A stretch of DNA of 15,156 nucleotides from Pseudomonadota bacterium (GCA_018816605.1 JAHIVS010000037.1:1-15156); one strand, 5' to 3'. Shown: positions 1 to 6,268, numbered from the stretch's first letter. Notes: a model not told the origin generated them from the sequence alone. A program made the numbers and translations.

Positions 1-708
1 AGTCACTTCAACCCGCCACTTGCCGATATGGTCAGGAGACTTCAAGGTGATACTGCTCCAGGTGCGCATTTGATGATAGCGTATGGCAAGGGGAATCTCA
101 CAATACTTCTGCCCATTGAAATAATACACATGGGTCAGGGTAAACGACGGATTCTGTGAAACCACCTTCATCCAAATTGTTGGTGTGGCATCCTGTCCAA
201 GGGAAAATTGAATTCTGGGACGGCTGCACTGCAGATCTACCACACTGCTGCAGGATATGATTTCCTCAATTCGAATGCCCGACGGCATCTCCTCTTGCAC
301 TTCCTGATCGGAGACTTCTAATGGCGCATCTTGCTCAAGAACTGGATTGATTAAAACAGAATCCGATGATTTTAGTATTGTCTCCGGGGCCACCATTTTC
401 TGGAGGGGGGCCCGGACTTCTGGAAGGTCGGGTCGGGCATTTATTTCCACGCTGGCTGGGTTTGATGCCTGCTGTTCTCCAGAAGCAGGAACAATTTTCG
501 AAATGGATATTGTCTTAGGTGTCTTTGAGAAAAGGCTTGACGTCTGCTGTTTGAGGAGCAGCAAACCGGATATCGTCAAGGCTGTGAACAAAAACATCAG
601 CCCAAAGGGAAATCTCTTGGGGGCCGGTTTCTTTTCTTTATTGTGGATGATTGTCCTGAACTTTTTTATCAGTTCCTGATCCTTTTTTTCAATTTCTTCT
701 CTTTTCAT
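1..708 (-). CDS. DUF2914 domain protein, membrane anchored (partial, C-terminus off the left edge)
   Basis: Open frame from an ATG at 708 to the window edge, 236 codons with no stop. Residues 1-32 are highly charged and lysine-rich (MKREEIEKKD...). Residues 33-52 form one hydrophobic membrane segment, followed by a Pro/Ser/Glu-rich linker to about 145. Residues 146-236 resemble a DUF2914 domain: the conserved pattern seen is THVYYFNG, then RTWSS, then IGKWRVEV. The charge pattern predicts a cytoplasmic N-terminus and a periplasmic C-terminal domain. The function of DUF2914 proteins is not established. The start has only a weak ribosome binding site; its ATG overlaps the stop of a 14-codon upstream frame (705-749). 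It follows the ABC-F gene on the same strand, but a hairpin at 833-864 separates them. The end of the domain is missing here. Confidence 0.75.
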   Translation of the reverse strand, partial: MKREEIEKKDQELIKKFRTIIHNKEKKPAPKRFPFGLMFLFTALTISGLLLLKQQTSSLFSKTPKTISISKIVPASGEQQASNPASVEINARPDLPEVRAPLQKMVAPETILKSSDSVLINPVLEQDAPLEVSDQEVQEEMPSGIRIEEIISCSSVVDLQCSRPRIQFSLGQDATPTIWMKVVSQNPSFTLTHVYYFNGQKYCEIPLAIRYHQMRTWSSITLKSPDHIGKWRVEVT

Positions 709-749
709 GGCATTGGTTTTCTAGTTGTACCCTTTCCTGTTGAATCCAT
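705..749 (-). other. possible 14-codon upstream ORF overlapping the DUF2914 start
   Basis: A short frame starting at an ATG at 749 (MDSTGKGTTRKPMP) has a G-rich Shine-Dalgarno-like GGGGGA seven bases before it. Its TGA stop overlaps the ATG of the DUF2914 gene as ATGA. The downstream gene itself has no clear Shine-Dalgarno, so translation might be coupled. The peptide resembles nothing I know, and so short a frame can arise by chance. Confidence 0.22.
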
Positions 750-832
750 CCGGGAATCCCCCATAAAAAATAATTTTCAATAATCCGAGTGTATTTGCCT
801 AAGTTCCTTAGCGCATGTGCCGCATTACAACA

Positions 833-864
833 AAGGACATGAAGAAAAGAATCTTCATGTCCTT
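833..864 (-). terminator. 13-bp hairpin downstream of the ABC-F gene, probable terminator
   Basis: Perfect inverted repeat with arms 833-845 and 852-864 and a 6-base loop. It lies about 50 bases past the ABC-F stop codon. Read on the minus strand the stem is followed by TGTTGT, a weak U-rich tail; on the plus strand there is no U tract. It most likely ends the ABC-F transcript, though the tail is poorer than in a textbook intrinsic terminator. Confidence 0.6.
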
Positions 865-912
865 AGATCCGCTTATGCAGGCTTTGATTCTTGGGGTGTT
901 TAAGCCGCCTTT

Positions 913-2526
913 TCAGGCCATTGCTTCCCGGGCTTCGGCGACTTCTGCGCTTTCAATATATTCGTCAAAGGTCATGAGGCGGTCAATGATCCCGCCCGGG
1001 GTGATCTCAATGATCCGGTTTACCAGGGTGTTGACGAACTCATGGTCATGGGAGGTAAACAGAATCACCTCCTGGAATTTGAGCAGACTGTCATTTAAGG
1101 CGGTGATGGATTCCAGGTCCAGGTGGTTGGTGGGCTCATCCAGTATCAGCACATTGGATTGGGCAAGCATCATCCGGGAGAGCATGCAGCGGACTTTTTC
1201 CCCGCCCGAAAGAATATCGATTTTTTTGGTGGCTTCGTCCCCGGAAAAGAGCATACGGCCCAAAAAGGTCCGGGCAAAACTCTCGCCCTCTTTGGGAGGG
1301 GCAAACTGGAGAAGCCAGTCGATGAGGTTCTTATCTCCGGTGAAATAGGAGCTGTGTTCCTTGGGGAAATAGGAATGGGAAATGGTGACCCCCCATTTGA
1401 AGTGGCCGGCATCCGGTTCCATTTCTCCTGCCAGAATTTGGAAAAGCGTGGTTTTTGCGACACTATTTTGGCTCAAAAAGGCAATTTTATCCCCGTTGTT
1501 TACGATAAAACTCACGTTGTTCAATACCTTCTCTCCATCAATGGTCTTGGACAGCCCCTCGACTTCCAGGATCACGTTGCCGCAGGAGCGTTCCGGCCTG
1601 AAACTGATAAACGGGTATTTTCTTGTGGAGACGGGCAAATCCTCAATGGTGAGTTTTTCCAATAGTTTTTTCCGGGAGGTGGCCTGTTTGGATTTGGAGG
1701 CATTGGAACTGAACCTCTGGATAAACGCCTTCAGGTCATTGGCACGTTCCGTAATCTTTTTGTTCTCTGATAGTTTTTGCTTCAGGTTCAGCTGGCTTGC
1801 CTGGTACCAGAAATCGTAGTTGCCCACGTACACCGAAATTTTGTTAAAATCAATGTCCGCAATGTGGGTACAGACCTGGTTCATGAAATGGCGGTCATGG
1901 GAGACCACAATAACCGTATTTTGGAACCTGAAGAGAAATTCTTCCAGCCAGGCAATGGATTTGATGTCCAGGTTGTTGGTGGGCTCATCCAGAAGCAGGA
2001 TATCCGGGTTCCCGAACAGGGCCTGGGCAAGGAGAACACGCACCTTTTCCCCGCCTTCAAGCTCTTTCATCTTTTTGGTGTGCAAGGCTTCTGCAATTCC
2101 CAGATTGTTAAGGAGAATGGCGGCTTCCGGTTCCGCTTCATAGCCGTTCATCTCAGCAAATTCCAGCTCGATCTCCCCTGACTTGATACCATCTTCTTCT
2201 GAAAAATCGGGTTTGGCATAGAGGGCATCCCTTTCTGCCATGAGTTTGTACAGCGCTTCATGGCCCATGATCACCGTGTGCAACACCGTTTCTTCGTCAA
2301 AGGCAAAGTGGTCCTGGCGCAACACGGCTATTCTTTCCCGGGGCCCAACGGAGACGCTTCCTGAGTCGGCCTCCATATCCTTGGCAAGAATTTTTAAGAA
2401 GGTGGACTTTCCCGCACCATTGGCGCCGATAAGTCCGTAGCAATTGCCGGGTGCAAATTTTATATTGACATCTTTGAACAGAATCCGCTTGCCATAGGCA
2501 AGGGTGATGTTGTTTGCGCAAATCAT
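913..2526 (-). CDS. ybiT: ABC-F family ATPase, YbiT/YkpA type
   Basis: 537-residue soluble protein with two ABC ATPase domains and no membrane segments. Domain 1: Walker A GANGAGKST (34-42), signature LEGGEKVR (156-163), Walker B with DEPTNNLD (180-187), switch SHD (209-211). Linker about 240-310 with the family's ASKSKQATSR stretch. Domain 2: Walker A position reads LSQNSVAKTT (351-360), so the usual glycines are replaced while Lys358 remains; signature LSGGEKVR (439-446), DEPTNHLD (463-470), SHD (492-494). ABC-F proteins act on ribosomes, near the E site. The closest recalled relatives are E. coli YbiT and B. subtilis YkpA, and a degenerate second Walker A is, as I recall, a trait of the YkpA branch. 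Start chosen at ATG 2526, which has AAGGAA upstream; a GTG at 2592 would add 22 residues translated through a terminator hairpin. Housekeeping translation factor or antibiotic-protection role cannot be told apart here. Confidence 0.93.
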   Translation of the reverse strand: MICANNITLAYGKRILFKDVNIKFAPGNCYGLIGANGAGKSTFLKILAKDMEADSGSVSVGPRERIAVLRQDHFAFDEETVLHTVIMGHEALYKLMAERDALYAKPDFSEEDGIKSGEIELEFAEMNGYEAEPEAAILLNNLGIAEALHTKKMKELEGGEKVRVLLAQALFGNPDILLLDEPTNNLDIKSIAWLEEFLFRFQNTVIVVSHDRHFMNQVCTHIADIDFNKISVYVGNYDFWYQASQLNLKQKLSENKKITERANDLKAFIQRFSSNASKSKQATSRKKLLEKLTIEDLPVSTRKYPFISFRPERSCGNVILEVEGLSKTIDGEKVLNNVSFIVNNGDKIAFLSQNSVAKTTLFQILAGEMEPDAGHFKWGVTISHSYFPKEHSSYFTGDKNLIDWLLQFAPPKEGESFARTFLGRMLFSGDEATKKIDILSGGEKVRCMLSRMMLAQSNVLILDEPTNHLDLESITALNDSLLKFQEVILFTSHDHEFVNTLVNRIIEITPGGIIDRLMTFDEYIESAEVAEAREAMA

Positions 2527-2551
2527 TTGTTGAATTTCCTTATGTATTAAA

Positions 2552-2583
2552 TAAAAAAACCACAGGGGAAAAAGCCTGTGGTT
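2552..2583 (-). terminator. intrinsic terminator inside the ABC-F 5' leader (possible attenuator)
   Basis: On the minus strand a 9-bp stem (2575-2583 paired with 2558-2566, 8-base loop) is followed directly by seven U residues (2559-2553), a classic rho-independent terminator. It sits between the likely promoter (2596-2604) and the ABC-F start at 2526. The nearest upstream gene, the CBS gene, is on the other strand, so it does not close another gene's transcript. Premature termination relieved by a stalled ribosome is known for antibiotic-resistance ABC-F genes; whether that applies here is inference. Confidence 0.7.
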
Positions 2584-2595
2584 CAAAAACACGAT

Positions 2596-2604
2596 ATTAT
2601 ACCA
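2596..2604 (-). promoter_or_regulatory. extended -10 promoter for the ABC-F gene
   Basis: The minus strand reads TGGTATAAT, a consensus extended -10 element (TGn plus TATAAT), with a second TATAAT eight bases upstream (2604-2609). No good -35 is visible, which is usual for extended -10 promoters. Transcription would start near 2590, only a few bases before the leader terminator. Confidence 0.5.
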
Positions 2605-2687
2605 TTATATGGAGAAAAAGAAAATCTTTTTTTTTATTGTCCCTGATATTTTGCAGTTTCCATTCCCATTTGTTTGGGTAAATTGAT

Positions 2688-2716
2688 TTGACAGGCCGGC
2701 CAGGGAGGGATAAAAA
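2688..2716 (+). promoter_or_regulatory. candidate sigma70 promoter for the CBS gene
   Basis: TTGACA at 2688-2693, a 17-base spacer, and TAAAAA at 2711-2716. The -35 is perfect and the -10 matches 4 of 6. The spacer contains the palindrome GGCCGGCC (2694-2701). It faces away from the ABC-F promoter. Confidence 0.45.
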
Positions 2717-2771
2717 GAGTTAATGATACAATGAATGAAATAATGTTGAAAAATTATCCGGGAGAGTCTTT

Positions 2772-3233
2772 GTGAAAGTATATGCGAAAGATATTATGGC
2801 AACCGAGTTTGATACCATCGAATCCACAGCCATGGTTGAAGAAGCCATCCAAATGATTTTAAACGGCAGGGTAAGGGAAACCAAGCACAGGACCATCAGC
2901 CTTATGGTGCTGGATACGGTTAAAATGTTCGTCGGAATCATTACCATGGCAGACATCCTCTACCACCTCCGTCCTGATTTTCTGAACTATGGCATAAATG
3001 GTGAGGAGGTGGACTGGACCCTGCAATTTGATATTGCATTGGAGCAGGTAAAAAGGAAAACCGTCAATCAGCTGATGAGTACCCAGATTGTCAGCGCATC
3101 TGCCGATGAACATCTGATGGTTATTTTGGACCGGATGGTTAAGAATAAATACCAGCGATTGCCGGTGCTGGAGAATGGTCGCCTCGTCGGTATCGTCTAT
3201 ATCTCGGATATCTATTATCATTTTTTTTCTTAA
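2772..3233 (+). CDS. CBS domain pair protein
   Basis: 153-residue protein made only of two CBS domains: CBS1 about 1-67 (MKVYAKDIMATEF... ending VGIITMADIL) and CBS2 about 97-153 (VNQLMST... RLPVLENGRLVGIVYISDI). CBS pairs bind adenine nucleotides or related ligands in the cleft between the domains and usually regulate a partner; stand-alone pairs like this are common and mostly uncharacterised. The start is GTG at 2772, chosen because GGAG lies seven bases before it and the first residues match the usual CBS entry (V.DIM). No effector domain and no membrane segment are visible. It is divergent from the ABC-F gene and 77 bases before yccF on the same strand; no strong terminator lies between, so the two may be cotranscribed. 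Confidence 0.88.
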   Translation: MKVYAKDIMATEFDTIESTAMVEEAIQMILNGRVRETKHRTISLMVLDTVKMFVGIITMADILYHLRPDFLNYGINGEEVDWTLQFDIALEQVKRKTVNQLMSTQIVSASADEHLMVILDRMVKNKYQRLPVLENGRLVGIVYISDIYYHFFS

Positions 3234-3310
3234 GCCCCACCCCCGGGAGGGGAAAAACACTGGGTATGAATTTTGATTATTGAACCGGTAAAAAGGACAG
3301 GAACACCTTC

Positions 3311-3697
3311 ATGGCGTTGATATTGAATATTATCTGGTTTGTTTTCGGCGGCGGACTTGTGGCTTGGTTTCTATGGGTCGTGCTGGGCAGTCTCTTGTTT
3401 CTCACCATTGTCGGAATCCCCTTTGGCTTTGCAGCCTTCAGGATTGCAGGGTTTGCCGCATTTCCCTTTGGCAGGGAACTTGTGGATTCCCGGGCCGTGG
3501 GAGAGGGGCGGATAATGGGGACCGGCCTTGCCAATTTTTTGTGGATCATCCTGGCAGGAATTTGGCTGGCCATTTCCCATATTTTGGCCGGTGCCAGCCT
3601 TTGTCTGACCATTATCGGAATCCCTTTTGGCTTTGCCCATTTCAGGCTGGCTGCCGTCTGTTTTGCCCCTTTGGGGAAACGGCCGGTTCCCAAATAG
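3311..3697 (+). CDS. yccF: YccF domain (DUF307) inner membrane protein
   Basis: 128-residue, very hydrophobic protein with the characteristic tandem YccF repeat: LTIVGIPFGFAAFR near residues 31-44 and LTIIGIPFGFAHFR near 98-111, each after a hydrophobic segment (about 3-36 and 72-103). The first repeat ends AFPFGREL, the second CFAPLGKR, which is typical. The family is widespread in bacteria and its role is unknown. AGGA about nine bases before the ATG supports this start. A hairpin terminator lies 36 bases after the stop. Length agrees with the family. Confidence 0.9.
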   Translation: MALILNIIWFVFGGGLVAWFLWVVLGSLLFLTIVGIPFGFAAFRIAGFAAFPFGRELVDSRAVGEGRIMGTGLANFLWIILAGIWLAISHILAGASLCLTIIGIPFGFAHFRLAAVCFAPLGKRPVPK

Positions 3698-3732
3698 GAC
3701 TGGGGTTTTAAGGGAGGTCCGGGGAAAAGGGC

Positions 3733-3768
3733 GGGCTGAAGACCATGACGATAGTCTTCAGCCCTTTT
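3733..3768 (+). terminator. intrinsic terminator between convergent yccF and the HdrD-like gene
   Basis: Perfect 11-bp stem, 3733-3743 with 3754-3764, 10-base loop, followed by TTTT (3765-3768) on the plus strand. On the minus strand the stem is followed by GCCCTTTT, so it may also serve the HdrD-like gene that ends at 3778. Confidence 0.8.
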
Positions 3769-3777
3769 CGGAGGTTG

Positions 3778-5100
3778 TTACATGGCAGTCTCCGGGTGGA
3801 AGACATTGACCTGCTTGAGGTCATCCCCCAGATACTCCCGTTCATTGGGTCCCAGAATACCCAATGACAGACAGATCAGGGTCCACATGTGCACCACCGG
3901 GTAATTTCCCCCATAGTGCTCACTTAATTCGTGGATCTGGGCATGGCAATTATGACAGCCGGCAATGCAATAATCGGCACCGGTGGCCTTGATTTGAGCA
4001 TCCTTTATTTTTCCGTAGGCAAGACGCTCTTCCTTAAAGCCTGACTGGAGGAATCCGCCGCCGCCGCCGCAGCAATAGTTGTTGGAACGGTTGGGCTGCA
4101 TATCGATAAAATTTTCTTCGCCCACAACCGACTTGACCACAAAACGAAGGTCTTCGGCAATGGGGTCCCCATAGCTTTTCCGGACAATCTGGCAGGGATC
4201 CTGGACCGTGAATTTTATTTTCAGGTCCTTGTTCCAGTCGGAATTGACCGGCAGTTTTCCTTCACGGATCCACTGGGCATAATATTCATAAATATTTTTT
4301 ACATCAAAATTGTGTTCCAGGTTGAATTTTTTCAGTCCGGCCCGGACTGAGAATGTTACGTGACCTCACTCGGTATTGAGAAAAGTTTTGTTCTTGAGTT
4401 TATTGGCCTGGTCTACCGAGGTTTTGGTAATTTGTTTCCAGGAATCATTGTCTGCCAGGAACATGCAATAATTCTCTCCGGCCCATCCCTTGCTGCCGTA
4501 TGTCCAGTCCACGCCGGCCGTGTGAAGAATTTTCCACAAAGGCACCATTTCATCGGGCTCTGTGACCGGTTCCCTGGAATTCTGGTTTAAGAAGAATTGG
4601 GCCCCTTCCTTGTCAATGGGGGCCTGCATGTCTGCAAATTCGGGTTGGGCTTCCCTGTATTCTTCCAGCACATCCTGGACAACAAACTCAAAATCCTCTT
4701 CGGTGGTGCCCATGGCAGAAGTGGTGTCGTTTTTCAGGGCCATGTCGCAGGACCCGAGAATTCCTTTGGGTCTTTCCTCCCTGGGGCGCAATGCCCTGGC
4801 ATTAAAAATCAGTTGGGGAATGTCGATTTTCATGGGACAGACATAGATGCACCGCATGCACATGGTGCACATCCAGGGCCAGTCCGAGGCAATGATTTCT
4901 TCATCCATGCCCAGGGCTGCCATGCGTAAAAACTTTCTGGGATCCATGTCTTTCAGACCCGTTGCAGGACAGCCGGATGCACAGGCGCCGCAGGTCAGGC
5001 ATGCATTCAGATTGCCGCCTTCGGGCAGCAGTTCCTTTACCTTGTCTAAAAATATTTTTTTTTTTCTTTTATTACCAAGCCGAATGACAGTTTCTGTCAT
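3778..5100 (-). CDS. HdrD/DsrK-like CCG-domain iron-sulfur oxidoreductase, probable selenoprotein (UGA = Sec245)
   Basis: Read as one 440-residue protein with the in-frame UGA at 4366-4368 decoded as selenocysteine 245. N-terminal ferredoxin part: C34, C37, C40, C44 and C78, C81, C84, C88 (two CxxCxxCxxxC sets, each ending CP), so two [4Fe-4S] clusters. First CCG domain about 100-265, where the stop falls within NTE-U-GH; relatives have E-C-G-H here. Second CCG domain: C303, C343-C344 and C382xxC385, fitting the motif that binds the noncubane cluster in HdrB/HdrD. Upstream half alone has no second CCG domain; the downstream half has no start with a ribosome binding site before C303. Such proteins pass electrons between quinones, thiols/disulfides or other Hdr-like partners; no membrane segment is seen, so it is probably cytoplasmic or membrane-attached via a partner. 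Starts 21 bases after the CGGC gene, with GAAAGGA before the ATG. The electron partner is unknown. Confidence 0.85.
4332..4350 (-). promoter_or_regulatory. bacterial SECIS-like hairpin downstream of the in-frame UGA
   Basis: On the minus strand, 22 bases after the UGA (4368-4366), a 7-bp perfect stem (4350-4344 with 4338-4332) closes a 5-base loop GGGCC; one more G-C pair could shrink the loop to GGC. The bacterial SECIS pattern is a short hairpin with a small apical loop carrying G in its first two positions, about 16-37 bases after the UGA. All of these hold. SelB binding is inferred. Confidence 0.72.
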
Positions 5101-5121
5101 CTGTTTTTCCTTTCAAAAGGG

Positions 5122-5466
5122 TTAGTGATAATCATGGGTTCCCAATACTACATCAATACCGGTTTTTTCTTTTATGAACCCCGCCAGATCCGCGGGGCTG
5201 GTGTAGGGGCAGCTGGGCACGGAATTGGCCAGGCAGGAGCTTAAATAGATTTTGTCGGGTTTGATTTCAGATAATTTGGCGGCCATGCCAAGGGAGGGTA
5301 TGGCGGTCCTGCCCGGGCACTGACATTTGACAAAGGCCACAACCGCAGACGGGGCTTCAAATTTTCCATCTCCCTGGGATGCCGCCTTAAGGCATCTCCA
5401 TTCACCGGGGCAACCATGGCCCTGGTCCATATAGGTGCCGCATCCGACAATGGCAACTTTTTCCAT
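5122..5466 (-). CDS. CGGC-domain family protein, cysteine-rich, with a variant core motif
   Basis: 114-residue protein with seven cysteines: C9, C19, C25, C48, C50, C78, C86. The order of motifs (VAIVGCG at the start, CPGEWRCLKA, then CPGR, then LSSCLAN and SCPY) follows the CGGC domain family, found mainly in anaerobes and thought to bind metal. The defining CGGC core reads KCQC here (47-50), so the first Cys is moved by one place. Start ATG 5466 has GGAGG eleven bases upstream; an ATG at 5484 contains that Shine-Dalgarno itself and is unlikely. It is the first gene of a unit with the HdrD-like selenoprotein, 21 bases apart, suggesting a shared redox task. The reaction is unknown. Confidence 0.75.
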   Translation of the reverse strand: MEKVAIVGCGTYMDQGHGCPGEWRCLKAASQGDGKFEAPSAVVAFVKCQCPGRTAIPSLGMAAKLSEIKPDKIYLSSCLANSVPSCPYTSPADLAGFIKEKTGIDVVLGTHDYH

Positions 5467-5570
5467 ATTTGGCTTTTCCTCCATTTGAGTGTGATGTGTG
5501 GCAGGACGTCCAAATTCCGGGTATCCTGTATGTCCGAAGCAGTAAAAGCATAATGCATGCCAAAAACAAA

Positions 5571-5592
5571 GGGGCGGGGGGAGGGGGAGGGG
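5571..5592 (+). other. G-quadruplex-forming G-tract upstream of the CGGC gene
   Basis: Four G runs of 4, 6, 5 and 4 separated by single bases (C, A, A) on the plus strand. This matches the intramolecular G-quadruplex pattern with one-base loops, the most stable kind. It lies about 105 bases upstream of the CGGC start; the G strand is the template for that unit. It is flanked by an AT-rich stretch (5600-5636). Confidence 0.6.
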
Positions 5593-5636
5593 AGAGTGGA
5601 AATATATATTTAATATTAGGTAGTTATATTTTTTGT

Positions 5637-5708
5637 CTGTTTTGTTGTGTGTGAAAACAGGTTGCAGGTTCGCGACCCATCCCAAAGCAAAGGTTTCAAA
5701 CCTGCAAC
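5637..5708. repeat. two adjacent inverted repeats in the CGGC-csp intergenic region
   Basis: First repeat: CTGTTTT (5637-5643) and AAAACAG (5654-5660), 10-base loop. Directly next to it: GTTGCAGGTT (5661-5670) and AACCTGCAAC (5699-5708), 28-base spacer, which itself contains AGGTTTCAAACCT-type symmetry near 5691. Either DNA operator or RNA structure is possible; neither side has a U tract. They lie upstream of the CGGC unit, for which I could not find a clear promoter. Confidence 0.4.
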
Positions 5709-5792
5709 AATGGCCGGGGGACTTGAGATGTTTTTTTATCCAAGGAACTGATTTTAAAGGGAAACATTTTTTTAAACCCTGTTAATATTTGC

Positions 5793-5820
5793 TTGACATT
5801 TGGTGCTATTGCTTTATCAT
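5793..5820 (+). promoter_or_regulatory. sigma70 promoter of the cold-shock gene
   Basis: TTGACA at 5793-5798, 16-base spacer, TATCAT at 5815-5820 (5 of 6). Transcription would begin near 5827, giving a leader of about 130 bases before the ATG at 5959, as in cold-inducible csp genes. Confidence 0.65.
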
Positions 5821-5828
5821 ACGTCATC

Positions 5829-5923
5829 TTGCACTGTCCTAGGGTTCGGTGCAAACGGTTTCCTTCCATTGGGTGTATTTCCTGCATAAGACTGGTTTAC
5901 ATGAATGGGCAGGAACCCTAAGG
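5829..5923 (+). promoter_or_regulatory. structured csp 5' leader with alternative pairings
   Basis: Pairing A: 5838-5847 with 5913-5923 (ten pairs around one bulged base). Pairing B: TTCCT 5860-5864 with AGGAA 5911-5915 plus CCATT 5866-5870 with AATGG 5904-5908. A and B both need 5913-5915, so they exclude each other. A third repeat, TTGCAC 5829-5834 with GTGCAA 5849-5854, also competes with A. This resembles the temperature-switching leader known for E. coli cspA, but the sequence is not related as far as I can see. Confidence 0.4.
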
Positions 5924-5958
5924 TTTTATTATTTTTTTACTACAGGAGACTGCCAACT

Positions 5959-6159
5959 ATGGCTAAGGGTATCGTAAAGTGGTTTAATAGTTCAAAGGGT
6001 TTTGGTTTTATCGAGCAGGAAAACGGGAAGGATGTTTTTGTGCACCACTCAGGCATCAATGCAGCTGGTTTTAAATCCCTGAACGAAGGGGATCATGTTA
6101 CATTTGATATTGAAGACGGACAGAAAGGTCCTGCAGCAACAAACGTAACGGTTGAATAA
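5959..6159 (+). CDS. csp: cold-shock domain protein
   Basis: 66-residue single cold-shock domain, the normal length for the CspA family. RNP1 is KGFGFI (13-18) and RNP2 is VFVHH (26-30); the N-terminus GIVKWFN and the C-terminal GPAATNV are also family hallmarks. It binds single-stranded RNA and DNA and melts RNA structure in the cytoplasm. Start chosen at ATG 5959: it gives the standard [10 protein letters not shown] opening and has AGGAG ten bases before it, while an in-frame ATG at 5905 would add 18 atypical residues. It has its own promoter, a long leader and a strong terminator, so it is monocistronic. Whether it is cold-induced or constitutive is not shown. Confidence 0.97.
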   Translation: MAKGIVKWFNSSKGFGFIEQENGKDVFVHHSGINAAGFKSLNEGDHVTFDIEDGQKGPAATNVTVE

Positions 6160-6224
6160 GTGATCCTTTTTCCCTGGTTGCGGTTTGTACCGGGTTTAAA
6201 AAATCATTATGGATTGATAGACAC

Positions 6225-6268
6225 AACAACGCCCTTGGCCATTTTTGATCCGGGGCGTTGTTTTTTTT
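6225..6268 (+). terminator. intrinsic terminator of the csp gene
   Basis: Perfect 10-bp stem AACAACGCCC (6225-6234) with GGGCGTTGTT (6253-6262), 18-base loop, followed by six further T residues (8 in the run from 6261). It lies 65 bases past the csp stop. Confidence 0.9.

Noticed and set aside
815..1665. Long plus-strand open frames opposite the ABC-F gene
   Set aside because: Shadows of a well-supported coding gene; their translations show no domain or plausible start signal.
2527..2592. 22-residue N-terminal extension of the ABC-F protein from GTG 2592
   Set aside because: It would be translated through the terminator hairpin, lies at the predicted transcription start, has no ribosome binding site, and the family begins at the M of ATG 2526.
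3236..3254. C/G-rich palindrome after the CBS gene as a terminator
   Set aside because: The stem has a mismatch, a two-base loop and no U tract.
3778..4140. Separate 120-residue gene starting at GTG 4140
   Set aside because: No Shine-Dalgarno before the GTG, and the frame continues upstream without a stop through C303 of the CCG motif to the UGA at 4366; it is the C-terminal part of the selenoprotein.
4366..4368. UGA as a true stop or a pseudogene mutation
   Set aside because: It replaces exactly the conserved Cys of E-C-G-H, the frame is intact on both sides and a fitting SECIS-like hairpin follows. A TGC/TGT to TGA mutation remains possible and is covered by the checks listed.
5467..5685. 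N-terminal extension of the CGGC protein (187-residue frame)
   Set aside because: The added residues are low-complexity (translation of the C-rich complement of the G-tract) and match no domain; GGAGG supports ATG 5466.
5655..5690. tRNA-like T-arm (GGTTCGCGACC) that might mark a tRNA 3' end or att site
   Set aside because: The arm does not pair properly, A58 is missing and no acceptor, D or anticodon arm is found upstream.
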